Origin: JAGVPT01 sp035500675 | Lineage (GTDB): Bacteria; Bacteroidota; Ignavibacteria; UBA10030; UBA8401 | Direction: 5' to 3' | Assembly: GCA_035500675.1 (NCBI GenBank) | Contig: DATJXA010000145.1 | Span: 1-55,446, forward strand | DNA length: 55,446 nt | Part shown: positions 1-9,065 of the stretch, piece by piece | Layout of the letters: every line of letters begins with the position of its first letter | Numbering within the stretch: position 1 is the stretch's first letter | Notes under the pieces: model-generated | Database searches by the model: none | The model's input: the letters and a program-made list of their open reading frames with translations, nothing else | Told to the model about the DNA's origin: nothing | Program-made: the position numbers and the translations under genes

Positions 1-2
1 TC

Positions 3-80
3 AACTGCGGGGCCGCATCAAGAGGATATTATGCGATGGTAGAGATCGGCTCATCGATCGCTATCACGATCAAGCCGTAG
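3..80 (+). CDS. Possible C-terminal tail of a plus-strand gene cut by the window edge
   Basis: Frame 3 reads 25 codons to a TAG at 78-80 and gives a tail with a normal composition (GYYAMVEIGSSIAITIKP at the end). Frame 2 is also open to a TAA at 83-85 but gives an Arg-rich peptide typical of a shadow frame. The gene would converge with the barrel gene that ends at 100. There is too little sequence to assign a family, and it may not be coding at all. Confidence 0.22.
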   Translation, partial: NCGAASRGYYAMVEIGSSIAITIKP

Positions 81-99
81 AATAAAAACACCTTCAAGG

Positions 100-1248
100 T
101 CAAAACGACCACTTCCCCCTTAAGTAAAACCCTTTCCCCTGTCCGCCGTATTCCGCTCCTTCTTTTCCCGAAAAAATCAGTCCAAGGAACATCAGATCCA
201 GGTTGGTCGCAGCGGACCAGGTGATCGACGGAACAAAGGCGACGGAACGATCATCGGGGTTGAAGAGCGCGAACGCCGACCCGCGCACGAGCGGAGAGAG
301 GTCGTATGAAAATTCCTGGAACACCGACCATCGCGCGGGTGAAAGAAGTCCGAGTTTCTGAGAGATGGGAAGAAATGCGGCGGCGTTGGACGAAGTGCCC
401 TGGCTGTTGTAGAGCACTTCGGTATGAATGTAAAATGAATTTTGGAACGTATAATCCCCCGACAACGCTCCGGAAAACATTTTTGACGATGTCGCTGCGC
501 CCGTAAGAATGGCCGGCTTATCGGACAGCAATGCCTCTCCCCGAAACCCGCCCCCTGCAATATCTCCCGCCCAACCCATCCCGCCGTACGGCAAACCGTA
601 GCGATCTCCTCCAACAATATGGAAATCATAGTCCCAATGGTTAAGCGACCAGAGAAACCCTGTAATGCTTTTTGAAAATTCCGTCTCAGGTTTGTATGCG
701 AGAGCCACTTTCGATACCGGGCCGGTGTAGTATTGAACCTGAGCGGCGTCGACTCCCGGCCGTTCGACGTAATCGAAATCGAGAACGGAGAGCGGGTTAA
801 ATATATCGATGACATTCCACACGAGGTTCGTCCCCCACGCGATGCGCTGACGGCCAACGGTGGCCTGGACATTATTGACGGCCCAATTGGCGTAAAGGCG
901 GTCGACCTCCGCATACCCGAGCGATTGCGTGCTGCTCCAAACAGTTGCGTCGAGATGTCCGTATCCCGATCGGTTTTTGATCTGGTCCGCAAAGAGCGGC
1001 GTATGTTCGACCGTCCCGCCGTAATATCCGCGGAATCGCAATTCCATCACTCCGGTGATCGCATCGGTCGGGTACCATTTGGTATTCAGGCGGGCGTGGA
1101 TGAGTTGGTCGACGGTATTGCCTTGCGGTGAGTCGTAGGTTGTGCTGAGAAGGTACTCGAGATAGCCGCCGACGTCAGTCCGTGCATTCTGGCAAATGAC
1201 CAACGCGGGGACGAACATACAACACAACATCGAGACAACGGGTTTCAT
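100..1248 (-). CDS. Outer-membrane beta-barrel protein (DUF1302/porin-like), last gene of a lipid-trafficking-type operon
   Basis: 382 aa with an N-terminal signal peptide (hydrophobic to about residue 19). The mature part is rich in alternating aromatic/hydrophobic strands and ends in Phe (GKWSF), the usual BAM signal of outer-membrane barrels. The block GRQRIAWGTNLVWNVIDIFN, followed by ERPGVDA, resembles the barrel proteins that travel with LolA-like proteins and MMPL exporters in other bacteria (family knowledge). The start ATG overlaps the ABC ATPase stop by four bases (ATGA), so translation is probably coupled. It is the most distal of five co-directional genes. Its likely role is the outer-membrane acceptor or pore for whatever the ABC system extracts. 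The substrate is unknown and the exact family is uncertain. Confidence 0.8.
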   Translation of the reverse strand: MKPVVSMLCCMFVPALVICQNARTDVGGYLEYLLSTTYDSPQGNTVDQLIHARLNTKWYPTDAITGVMELRFRGYYGGTVEHTPLFADQIKNRSGYGHLDATVWSSTQSLGYAEVDRLYANWAVNNVQATVGRQRIAWGTNLVWNVIDIFNPLSVLDFDYVERPGVDAAQVQYYTGPVSKVALAYKPETEFSKSITGFLWSLNHWDYDFHIVGGDRYGLPYGGMGWAGDIAGGGFRGEALLSDKPAILTGAATSSKMFSGALSGDYTFQNSFYIHTEVLYNSQGTSSNAAAFLPISQKLGLLSPARWSVFQEFSYDLSPLVRGSAFALFNPDDRSVAFVPSITWSAATNLDLMFLGLIFSGKEGAEYGGQGKGFYLRGKWSF

Positions 1249-1943
1249 GCATGGGATCCGGCAGACATGACGTCGCTTTTAATTTTTCCATCCTCGATGG
1301 TCACGACGCGGTGCGCGCGTTGAATGACCCTTGCATCATGAGTGGCAAAAACGAACGTCATCTCATATTTACGGTTGAGGTCTTCCATGAGCTCAAGAAG
1401 AGAGCTCGCGGAATGGGAATCGAGGTTGGCTGTCGGCTCGTCCGCAAGCACGAACCCCGGATGCGATGCAAGCGCGCGCGCGACTGCGACTCTTTGCTGC
1501 TGGCCTCCGGACAATTCCGACGGGCGGCTGTCCAGCCGATCCTTCAGGCCTACCGCTTCGAGCAGTTCGATCGATCTCGCCTCGCGTTCGGTCTTATCGA
1601 TATTTTGGAGCAGCATGATGAATTCCACATTCTCTTTGGCGGTGAGGACCGGGATGAGATTATACGCCTGAAAAACGAATCCGATGTGATGGAGACGAAA
1701 ATCGACGAGGCTGCTTTCTTTCATCGAAGAGATGTCCGTTCCATCGATGGTGATAGTCCCCGATGTCGGTTGATCGAGCCCGCCGATAATATTGAGGAGC
1801 GTGGTCTTGCCGGATCCCGACGGTCCGACGATCGCCGTGAACTCAAGTTTCTCCACCCGCAGGTCGACCCCGTTGAGGGCGCTCACGGGGATGCTTGCCT
1901 GATTATATACTTTTGTAATTCCGTTCAATTGAATAAGGGGCAT
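1245..1943 (-). CDS. ABC transporter ATP-binding protein, LolD/MacB type
   Basis: 232 aa, the normal size for a stand-alone nucleotide-binding subunit. Walker A is GPSGSGKT (residues 40-47), the Q-loop lies near VFQAYN (90-95), the signature LSGGQ is at 144-148, Walker B FVLADE at 164-169 and the H-loop His in FATHD near 202. The sequence falls in the MacB/LolD/FtsE group that powers FtsX-fold permeases which move substrates by mechanotransmission instead of through a channel. It lies 13 bp after the second permease and overlaps the barrel gene by four bases. With two different permeases upstream, the assembled pump is probably a heterodimeric permease with two copies of this ATPase, as in LolCDE (inference). 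Confidence 0.95.
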   Translation of the reverse strand: MPLIQLNGITKVYNQASIPVSALNGVDLRVEKLEFTAIVGPSGSGKTTLLNIIGGLDQPTSGTITIDGTDISSMKESSLVDFRLHHIGFVFQAYNLIPVLTAKENVEFIMLLQNIDKTEREARSIELLEAVGLKDRLDSRPSELSGGQQQRVAVARALASHPGFVLADEPTANLDSHSASSLLELMEDLNRKYEMTFVFATHDARVIQRAHRVVTIEDGKIKSDVMSAGSHA

Positions 1944-1956
1944 AATATTCTGTTCG

Positions 1957-3168
1957 TTAATAAGTTCGGATGGCTGTTGCAGGCCGTAACTGAATCACTT
2001 TCAACGCGGGATAGATCGCCGCAAGAACGGCGGTCGCAATGATCATCACCGTGAGGACCGGATACGTGCTCGTCGGAACAGTCGGCACTAAAATGCTCCC
2101 GATGCCGTAGTAGGCCAACCCCGCTGAGAAGGCGCTGAGATCGATACCCGAACGCTGGAGCGACGCGATCGTCCCCGCGCCCAGCAACATTCCCGTTATG
2201 CCGCCCGTCAGTGAGAGAAAAACTGTTTCCATCATCACCATCAAAAATACCTGGCGGCGTTTCATGCCGACTGCCATGAGCATCCCGAATTCCCTCACGC
2301 GGTCGAGGACCGACATCAACATTGTGTTCGTGATGCCGAAAAGAAGTGCGGTGAGAATAATCCCGAGAAAAATATTCATGAACACACTCGTGCTGTCGGC
2401 AGTGATCTTTAATTCCGGCGCAAGCTCCCGCCAGCTGAGGACTTCGAGCGAAGGGAAGCGCTTTTGTACTTTATCGAGAACGTCCGGAACGGATGCGGCG
2501 GAGGCCAAGCGGATGCCGATTTCATGGATCATCGAACTTCCGAGCAGCGGGAAGAGATCGTGCTGAGTTACGTAAAGGGTCAATCCATCGTATTGCGATG
2601 ACGCAGTTTGGAATATGCCTGCAACCCTGAACGCACCATAGACGAGAGAACCGTCGGGGTTTTGGAACGTCAGCACGATCTTTGACCTCACCCTGACGTC
2701 GAGTTTCTCTGCCAATTTTTTCCCGATGATGATCGCGTTGGACCCCGCCGAATCAAGGTACGAACCCTCGACAATTTCTTTGCGGATCGCGGTCGCCGAT
2801 TCCTCCGCCGAAGGCACGATGCCTTTGATCATCACGCCCTGAGAAGAAGAGGGGGACGAAGCCATGCCGTCGATGATGCACCGCCCCGTCACGGCATACA
2901 CTGACGGAAGGCCGCTCACAAACGCAAGGACTGTGTCGGCGCCGGGAATCACCATCCCGATCTCTTTTTCATCCCGGAATCCCGGCGCATGGATCTGAAT
3001 ATGTGTGAGCTCGCGTTCGATCGCGGAGTTCACCATCGTCTCTCCCATCCCATCCATGACGCCGGCGGCAAACAGCCCTCCCCATAGACCGAGCGCAATC
3101 GCCGCGATAACGATCCCGCTCCGCTTTTTACTCCGCCAAACGTTCTTCCATGAAATGCGAAAAATCAT
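1957..3168 (-). CDS. FtsX-family ABC permease (LolC/LolE/MacB-like), second of two
   Basis: About 403 aa: an N-terminal TM segment after a basic WRSKKRSG stretch, a large periplasmic domain of the MacB core type (roughly residues 45-265), then three TM segments forming the FtsX domain (about 270-400). The reading frame can begin at TTG 3192, but I chose the ATG at 3168 because its N-terminus (MIFRISWKNVW) matches the start of the paired permease (LLAWRNIWRNKRRS). Neither start has a strong ribosome site. The first permease ends 37 bp upstream. It is predicted to form the inner-membrane heterodimer with that neighbour and to be driven by the ATPase encoded just downstream. Confidence 0.92.
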   Translation of the reverse strand: MIFRISWKNVWRSKKRSGIVIAAIALGLWGGLFAAGVMDGMGETMVNSAIERELTHIQIHAPGFRDEKEIGMVIPGADTVLAFVSGLPSVYAVTGRCIIDGMASSPSSSQGVMIKGIVPSAEESATAIRKEIVEGSYLDSAGSNAIIIGKKLAEKLDVRVRSKIVLTFQNPDGSLVYGAFRVAGIFQTASSQYDGLTLYVTQHDLFPLLGSSMIHEIGIRLASAASVPDVLDKVQKRFPSLEVLSWRELAPELKITADSTSVFMNIFLGIILTALLFGITNTMLMSVLDRVREFGMLMAVGMKRRQVFLMVMMETVFLSLTGGITGMLLGAGTIASLQRSGIDLSAFSAGLAYYGIGSILVPTVPTSTYPVLTVMIIATAVLAAIYPALKVIQLRPATAIRTY

Positions 3169-3205
3169 AACGGACTCACTTGATGTATTCAACTCTTCAA
3201 ACGAT

Positions 3206-4465
3206 TCAGCCGTGCATTGCGCTCACCGGCCGGAGCGACCTAATGACAAACAACGGATACAGCGCACTTAATACTCCCAGCCCGAAAACCGAAAACCCCT
3301 GGATCGTAAAAACGATCGGAGCGATGCTCAGAGGCACGATCGGCTCGAAGCCGTAGGCAAGCATCGCCTTTGCATAGTCTCCCCCCAAATGAATGGGGTT
3401 AAAATAAAAATAATACACAGGAGGGATTGAAATAAGAACGCCCACAACCAGTCCCACTGCAGAAACGAGAATAGACTCGATGACCGTGATGACGATGAGT
3501 CTCCATCGCTTCATTCCGATCAACACAAGAATACCGAACTCACGCGTCCGTTCGACCGTCATCATCATCACTGTCCCAAAAATTCCGAAACCGATGACGA
3601 CATACAAGATCAGCAGCATGAGGACGGTCCCCGCGTCGTTCGCGTCGATCCCCTGAACAAGTTCCGGCATCATCTCTTTCCACGTCATCACTTCTTTGTC
3701 GCCGTCGACGACCTTTTTGATCGCCGCCGCGGTTTCATCGAGCGCTTTGTTGTCGTCGAGCAGAACCGCGAGAGCCGTCAGGCGGCTCGGCGCCGAATAG
3801 AGCTGCTGGGCAAATCCGAGCGAGAGATAGACCATCGAATTATTGAGGTCGGGCAAAGGATATTTCACCAATCCCTGGATCGGGACGATCGCGGCCGCGG
3901 TGACTCCTTCAAATCCTTGGCCGTAGACGACGATGCTGTCGCCTACTCCGACGTGGAGGAGTTGTGCAAGTCCTTCAGAGACCACCGCTCCGGTCGAACC
4001 CGTCTCGATATATTTTCCAGCGACCATTCTCTTTTTCAACCCCGTCATATTGTCTTCACGCTCGGGGTCGATGCCGACCACCGAGGCGATTTTTGTCGTC
4101 GTGGCATGCGAGATGAGCGAGATGGTCTCCAGGCGCGGCGTCACGCAGGCGACGTGAGCGGTCGCAGCGACCTCATCGATCTCGCGCTCGGGCATTTCCA
4201 TGCTCTGGTCGAACGAACGATTGTCCCAATAATGATTGCCGTGAACTTGAATGTGCCCTTCATAAAAACCGACTGTGACGTGAACCATGTATTCGTCCTG
4301 GCCGAATTGCGCCGAAGAAAATACCACGGCGACGAACACCGAAATGACGACAGAAGTGATGAGGAGCAGCGACCTCCTTTTATTCCGCCAGATATTGCGC
4401 CAGGCGAGCAGCACGTAAAGGTTGCCGGAATGCCGTTGTCCGTGATGTTCGGAACGAGAGCTCAT
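3206..4465 (-). CDS. FtsX-family ABC permease (LolC/LolE/MacB-like), first of two
   Basis: 419 aa with the MacB/LolE layout: a cytoplasmic N-tail, TM1 near residues 33-55 after WRNIWRNKRRS, a periplasmic domain to about 275, then three C-terminal TM helices. The start ATG overlaps the stop of the LolA-like gene by four bases (ATGA), which ties the periplasmic carrier to the permease. The two permeases differ clearly in sequence, so they probably form a heterodimer, as LolC and LolE do. No separate membrane-fusion protein (MacA type) is present in the operon, which argues against a classical MacAB-TolC pump and for hand-over to the LolA-like carrier (inference). Confidence 0.92.
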   Translation of the reverse strand: MSSRSEHHGQRHSGNLYVLLAWRNIWRNKRRSLLLITSVVISVFVAVVFSSAQFGQDEYMVHVTVGFYEGHIQVHGNHYWDNRSFDQSMEMPEREIDEVAATAHVACVTPRLETISLISHATTTKIASVVGIDPEREDNMTGLKKRMVAGKYIETGSTGAVVSEGLAQLLHVGVGDSIVVYGQGFEGVTAAAIVPIQGLVKYPLPDLNNSMVYLSLGFAQQLYSAPSRLTALAVLLDDNKALDETAAAIKKVVDGDKEVMTWKEMMPELVQGIDANDAGTVLMLLILYVVIGFGIFGTVMMMTVERTREFGILVLIGMKRWRLIVITVIESILVSAVGLVVGVLISIPPVYYFYFNPIHLGGDYAKAMLAYGFEPIVPLSIAPIVFTIQGFSVFGLGVLSALYPLFVIRSLRPVSAMHG

Positions 4466-5211
4466 CGGACACGCTTCATATTTTGTTCCGAGAAGAAGGC
4501 GGCGTCGAGGTTGATGGAAAACTTCATCTCGTGATAATCGAGGACGGTCTTTTGGCCGGGCTTGTTTGACGGGATCATCTCCCAGTGAGCAGGGATCGAC
4601 CGTCCGTCGAATGTCTTGACATCGCTGCCGAAGAACGATTTTTGCAGATTTCCGTCTTCGTCATAGTACTCCGTTTTCAATTCAAGATAGGATCCTTTGG
4701 AGATCCAGAGGTATATTTTTCCCCACACAACTCCCGCTTCGGGTTTGGGGATCAGTTGGATCTTCCAACACTTCATCCCTTCGTATGTCTCCTCGCCGAG
4801 GATCGAATGAGTATAGTCGTCCACGATAGACGATTGACGGACGAGGTCGTCGTTCGTGAAATCCGACCCCATCCACGATTGAAGCATCATCGACGGAGGG
4901 ATTTTGATGATGCGCTGGATCGAAGGGACCCAATTCCATACTTCATTTTTTCTTTTCAATGTCACCGACCCTTTGTCGCGCGCCGGTTCGCTGATGTAGA
5001 CGAGCGCATAATCGGGCTCGAGCGACCACGATTTCATCGAGATCGTTCGCGTCCATTCGGGCTTGACAATGGTCATCGAAATTTCTGAATACGTGTGCGT
5101 TCCCCGGAGAAGGTCGTTCGCCTTCTTGACGATCTCCTTCGCATCCTGCGCACACAGAGAAAGAACGCATAGTGTGGAAAGAATAAGGATGGCGATGAAA
5201 CGACGCTTCAT
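4462..5211 (-). CDS. LolA-like periplasmic outer-membrane lipoprotein-sorting protein (PF17131 type)
   Basis: 249 aa with a signal peptide (about residues 1-20, ending in LCAQ). There is no convincing lipobox, so it is probably soluble in the periplasm. The body is the half-open beta-barrel type of the LolA superfamily. The stretch MLQSWMGSDFTNDDLVR is a hallmark of the LolA-like family often annotated as outer membrane lipoprotein-sorting protein. It is the first gene of the operon, with a likely ribosome site AGGA about eight bases before the ATG. In other phyla this family is encoded with MMPL exporters and DUF1302-like barrels. Here the exporter is an FtsX-type ABC pump. Its role is probably to carry a lipid or lipoprotein from the pump to the outer membrane. 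Confidence 0.88.
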   Translation of the reverse strand: MKRRFIAILILSTLCVLSLCAQDAKEIVKKANDLLRGTHTYSEISMTIVKPEWTRTISMKSWSLEPDYALVYISEPARDKGSVTLKRKNEVWNWVPSIQRIIKIPPSMMLQSWMGSDFTNDDLVRQSSIVDDYTHSILGEETYEGMKCWKIQLIPKPEAGVVWGKIYLWISKGSYLELKTEYYDEDGNLQKSFFGSDVKTFDGRSIPAHWEMIPSNKPGQKTVLDYHEMKFSINLDAAFFSEQNMKRVR

Positions 5212-5524
5212 GGATTTGTCCTACGGGTGAGAGGTATCATGATGAGCCTTTATGCGATTGCACGACGGAAAATTTTACGAACAGCGCAGCTGTCGAGGCC
5301 GGAATTACCCTATTCGCGGTTAAAACGTTTATGCCTATAAGATAAAATACGATAACATAAATTACAATGACGCATCATTCTAAGTTGTCTTCGGTCTGCA
5401 GGGAGTTATCGAAAAACACGTTGATGAGCCACAAAGTCACTAAGACCCTGAGAAGCCAGTCTTATTCGAAAAAATGCTTCGCGTCTTTGTGCTTTTGTGG
5501 CAAGTCTCTCACATTCCTGATGTT
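5212..5524. other. Intergenic region, promoter side of the LolA/ABC operon plus a repeat
   Basis: 313 bp without a supported gene. The part next to the LolA-like gene (about 5320-5375) is AT-rich and should hold the minus-strand promoter of the five-gene operon, but I cannot pick clear -35/-10 boxes. The part next to nth holds the inverted octamer repeat described separately. Short open frames here lack ribosome sites and normal composition. Confidence 0.5.
5428..5501. repeat. Inverted repeat built from degenerate octamers
   Basis: The left arm GCCACAAAGTCACTAAGAC (5428-5446) and the right arm at 5481-5501 (GCGTCTTTGTGCTTTTGTGG plus C) are imperfect reverse complements. Each arm reads as 8-bp units (CACAAAGT, CACTAAGA; TTTGTGCT, TTTGTGGC). 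The element lies just past the 3' end of nth. On the minus strand it is followed by a short T run, so it could end nth transcription. Confidence 0.6.
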
Positions 5525-6175
5525 TCACGATTTTTTACTTCCGTTCTTGGCGTAGTACGCACATACTTTATTCACAACGCACAGCGGACACTTCGGGTCT
5601 GTCGGCCTGCAAATCTCTCTACCGAGGAAGGAAAAGCTCATTCCTGCATCATTCCAGTCTTTTTGAGGAAGGACCTCCATCAACTGCTTCTCAATTTTTT
5701 TAGGGTCTTCGCCTTCGGCGATGCCGAGCCGCGGAGCAACGCGTATGACGTGCAAGTCGACAATGATCCCCTCCGCTTTGCCGCCCGATTCCCGAATAAT
5801 GACGTTCGCGGATTTTCGGCCGATGCCGGACAACGCCGTAAGCTCGTCGAGCGTCTGGGGGATGTTATCGTCGGTGCCGATGGCTTTGGCAAGGTCCATG
5901 AGCCATTTCGTCTTGTTGCCGAAATTCCGGACCGACCCGATGAACTTTTGCAGGTCGCCGGCTTTCACCTTCGCCAGCTCCTTCATCGACGGAAAAGCTT
6001 TGAAAAGCGCAGGGGCGATCTCGTTGATATGTCTGTCGGAATCCTGAGCCGACAGGATGACCATCACGGTCAGCTGATACCGGTTTTTGTAATCGAGAGG
6101 ATGCTTCTTCCCTTTGTACTGTTTGAACAAAGGTTTTAACGCCTCAGGCCAGTCGACTTTGCGCGATGTTGCCAT
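5525..6175 (-). CDS. nth: Endonuclease III (DNA glycosylase/AP lyase)
   Basis: 216 aa. The helix-hairpin-helix LSGIGRKSANVI carries the catalytic Lys, and the downstream IIVDLHVIRV holds the catalytic Asp. The C-terminal [4Fe-4S] motif is C-X6-C-X2-C-X5-C (CRPTDPKCPLCVVNKVC). The enzyme removes oxidised pyrimidines in base-excision repair. The frame extends to a TTG at 6190, but I chose the ATG at 6173-6175 because AAAGGA (6182-6187) sits six bases upstream of it. The gene follows addB by 70 bp on the same strand, so a small DNA-repair cluster is possible. It may have its own promoter in that gap. Confidence 0.93.
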   Translation of the reverse strand: MATSRKVDWPEALKPLFKQYKGKKHPLDYKNRYQLTVMVILSAQDSDRHINEIAPALFKAFPSMKELAKVKAGDLQKFIGSVRNFGNKTKWLMDLAKAIGTDDNIPQTLDELTALSGIGRKSANVIIRESGGKAEGIIVDLHVIRVAPRLGIAEGEDPKKIEKQLMEVLPQKDWNDAGMSFSFLGREICRPTDPKCPLCVVNKVCAYYAKNGSKKS

Positions 6176-6245
6176 GTACATTCCTTTCAAAATGAGTACG
6201 ATAATATTTAGAGCGCTGCAGTGCTTTCTTACGTGCGATGTACAC

Positions 6246-9065
6246 TCAATCCCCTATCCACTGCGTGCCGCAGATATATTTGAACGCACAGCCGCGACAT
6301 TCCTTCTCAAAATTTTCTGTCGGCGCAAAAGGATGATCTTCATCCGTGATCTCGTCCATCAAGCCGACGGTGACTTTTTCAAGCATCGCAAATTTTTCTT
6401 TTGCCGCATCCTCATCACCGAAGAGAGCGTCTTCAATGTCGCTGTCTAGTTCTTGCTTTCCGAGAAAAAGATAAGCCGGCATGATTTGCTCGAGGGGGGT
6501 TGAGGTTGCCTTTGCGTAAAGAATCGCGTAGAACGGCAACTGAAGAGAGCCGATGGCTTCGCCCCACGATGCCCTATTATCAACATCCAGTTTGTCGAAA
6601 TGTATTTTCGTGTACTTTTCACTGGCTCCCGTTTTATAGTCTAAAATATACTTCTTTTGTCCGCGCAGTTCCACTCTATCTAACGTCCCTTTAATTTTAT
6701 ACTCGCCAATCGACGATTCCAACTTTAGTTCAACGTCCATGATAGTGATCCCTTTTTCCGACTCCGGGATCTGATAACGAAGAAAGAAGTCCTTAAGATG
6801 CGTCGAGATTTGTTTTTTCAATAAAAATACGGCTCCTACCGGATGAGGCCCGAATTCCGATGAAAAACAACGGTCAACGAACTCTTCGAAAGACGAAAGA
6901 GTGAGCGAATTTTTTGTCAAATGTTTCCCTTTGAGCGTGCGAAAATATGAGGCAAGCAAAAAGTGAATGAAGCTCCCGATTTCCGTCTGTTCAAGCTCCC
7001 CGGAAATTTCTGCGCGCTCCCGAAGCTGCAATACAAAAGCGTAATAAAATCTTAACTGGCATCGCACGTACGTGTCGAGAGCCGTTGCAGTGAATGCGAA
7101 GCTTTTCAGAAAATCGCCGACTTCCGCCGTTTTCGGAATGGCATTGGGGAGATGGTTCGCAAGGTTCACACGATACTGCACTGTTCGGATGTATTCGTCG
7201 CCGCTCAACCGGCGGTCCCGTTGTTCGTTCTCCCATAAGAGCTTTTCGAGGAACCTGCTCTTTTCCTTTTTCCCTCCCTCGGTGAAAAAGAAATGCACTT
7301 CTTTTGCGCCGTGGAGCAGCAGGTCGAAATAATACTCCGCCACGCGCTCACGATCGCGAAACGTCGGAAGGCCGAGCGACTCGCGTAGCTTCAACGGCAA
7401 CAGCACGTCGTGTCCCTTATTTCCGGGAATGATGTCGTCGTTCGCATCCAGGACGAAAACCGTATCGAACTGCAAATTTCGCGTTTCGAGGAAGCCAAGG
7501 ACCTGAAGGCCGTGCAGCGGCGTTCCCGTGAAGGGCACTTCGGCAGAGGCGACGTAATTCCGGAAGAACAAGACATAACCGGTGAGGTCGGGAAACTGCA
7601 TTCCGCTGAGCGACGAAGCCGAAATGGCATCGAGGTTTTCGATAAGAGCTTCGGCGAAGGGGCGGAAGAATGGATGGAGCCGAGCTGTGCTGCGGGCGTC
7701 GATGTACTTCAGAACATCGATTGCCCTTGCGGCGAAATCCCCGATGCTCTTCGGGTCGCTCAGTTTGACGATCGTCTCTTTATGGATCGCAATCAAATGG
7801 CCTCTTAACATTTCAGCGGAGACTTTTTCACCGGCGCCGGTGACTCGTTGTGCCGCCCTCTCGAACACCGGAATATTCTTCTCCAGTTCCTCAAGCGCGA
7901 AATACGAGTCCGGCCGTTCCTTCAAAAATATTTCCTCGATCGTGTTGCAGAGAATACGCGTCACGTCGGAACGGTTTCCGTATCGAATGTTCTTGGTGTA
8001 AGGATGGAGAATGAATTTGACGTAGCTTGGGATCGCATAACGGCCTTCGTTTTTCGATACGGCGAGTTCCATCACGGTTTCGAGAAAGCCGTAAACGGGC
8101 GTTCGCGTGGCGGGATAGCCGAGCGAGATGTTGTATGTGTCGTCCGGAAGGAGCGCGAGCGTCTGGTGGAACAGCGGAAAAAGCGTTTCCGCCGCAGGGA
8201 CGACGATCGATGTGCCCTCGATCGAGGCCGGGTCTGCCTTTAGCTTTTCATGGATCTTTTCGCTGAGGGCAAAGACCTGCCCGTGGTCGTCGGCGCTTCG
8301 GGTAAAGTGCAACGAAGGAGGAGCGCTGTCGCGTTGCGGGATCTCCGGAGACAAGCCCAGTTGTTTGAGACTGTTCCCGATGCCAAGACCGTTCTGAAAA
8401 ATTTCAACGACATTCTCCAGCGTGGAGAAATGTTTGAAAATTATCTCTTCGGATTTTGTGAAGGCAAAAAAGCCGGCAAAAATAATTTTCGCCGTGCCGC
8501 GGAAATCAATTTCATGTACCTTTTCCGCTGCGAACCGGTACCTCATCGAACGGGTCGCAAGGCGCCGTTGGCCGGCCGTCGCATACAATTGTTCGTAAAA
8601 CACGAGGAGCGACGTCAGCCCGCCGAACACGATGCCGGAGAGCGCATCTTTCACTCTGCGAAGAGGAACGTCCGCCAGCCAGAGTTCTTCCAGCTCTCCA
8701 AAAATTTTCATCCCGAGAGGCAAAAACGCATCGAGCTCAATAAAATGACCGCCGCCGAGTCGCTGCGGGTCCGCAAGATAGATGTCATGCAGCAGCGCGA
8801 CGGCGTCGAGCGGCTCCAGACGGCCGAGACCCGCCTGCAGTTTTTCCTCGCAGAGGTAGTCGATAAAATGGTCGATAGAAAAGATCTTGGGGGGAATGAA
8901 TCCCTTTCCCGTTCTACTCGCCAACGCCCTTCGCAACATGTGGGCTGGACGCTTCCCGGGAAACACGACGATGTTGTTCGAAAAATCGCGTCCGTCAGGA
9001 ACGAGCAACGGAACGATCTCGTCAACAAGATTTTGCTGCGGAGAAATAAGCGAGATTGTGCTCAT
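6246..9065 (-). CDS. addB: AddB-like subunit of a helicase-nuclease, with FeS-type PD-(D/E)XK nuclease domain
   Basis: 939 aa. The N-terminus (VVFPGKRPAHMLRRALA) resembles the degenerate helicase core of AddB, without a clean Walker A. The C-terminal nuclease domain has TEIGSFIHFLL, GTLDRVEL and the catalytic ILDYKTG near residue 808. Cysteines near 668 (YVRC) and in ECRGCAFKYIC near 922-931 (C-X2-C-X5-C) match the four-Cys [4Fe-4S] staple of AddB. It starts inside the addA stop (ATGA overlap). With AddA it should process double-strand ends for recombination in place of RecBCD. The order here is addA then addB. The protein is shorter than the roughly 1,160 aa of Bacillus AddB. Confidence 0.85.
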   Translation of the reverse strand: MSTISLISPQQNLVDEIVPLLVPDGRDFSNNIVVFPGKRPAHMLRRALASRTGKGFIPPKIFSIDHFIDYLCEEKLQAGLGRLEPLDAVALLHDIYLADPQRLGGGHFIELDAFLPLGMKIFGELEELWLADVPLRRVKDALSGIVFGGLTSLLVFYEQLYATAGQRRLATRSMRYRFAAEKVHEIDFRGTAKIIFAGFFAFTKSEEIIFKHFSTLENVVEIFQNGLGIGNSLKQLGLSPEIPQRDSAPPSLHFTRSADDHGQVFALSEKIHEKLKADPASIEGTSIVVPAAETLFPLFHQTLALLPDDTYNISLGYPATRTPVYGFLETVMELAVSKNEGRYAIPSYVKFILHPYTKNIRYGNRSDVTRILCNTIEEIFLKERPDSYFALEELEKNIPVFERAAQRVTGAGEKVSAEMLRGHLIAIHKETIVKLSDPKSIGDFAARAIDVLKYIDARSTARLHPFFRPFAEALIENLDAISASSLSGMQFPDLTGYVLFFRNYVASAEVPFTGTPLHGLQVLGFLETRNLQFDTVFVLDANDDIIPGNKGHDVLLPLKLRESLGLPTFRDRERVAEYYFDLLLHGAKEVHFFFTEGGKKEKSRFLEKLLWENEQRDRRLSGDEYIRTVQYRVNLANHLPNAIPKTAEVGDFLKSFAFTATALDTYVRCQLRFYYAFVLQLRERAEISGELEQTEIGSFIHFLLASYFRTLKGKHLTKNSLTLSSFEEFVDRCFSSEFGPHPVGAVFLLKKQISTHLKDFFLRYQIPESEKGITIMDVELKLESSIGEYKIKGTLDRVELRGQKKYILDYKTGASEKYTKIHFDKLDVDNRASWGEAIGSLQLPFYAILYAKATSTPLEQIMPAYLFLGKQELDSDIEDALFGDEDAAKEKFAMLEKVTVGLMDEITDEDHPFAPTENFEKECRGCAFKYICGTQWIGD

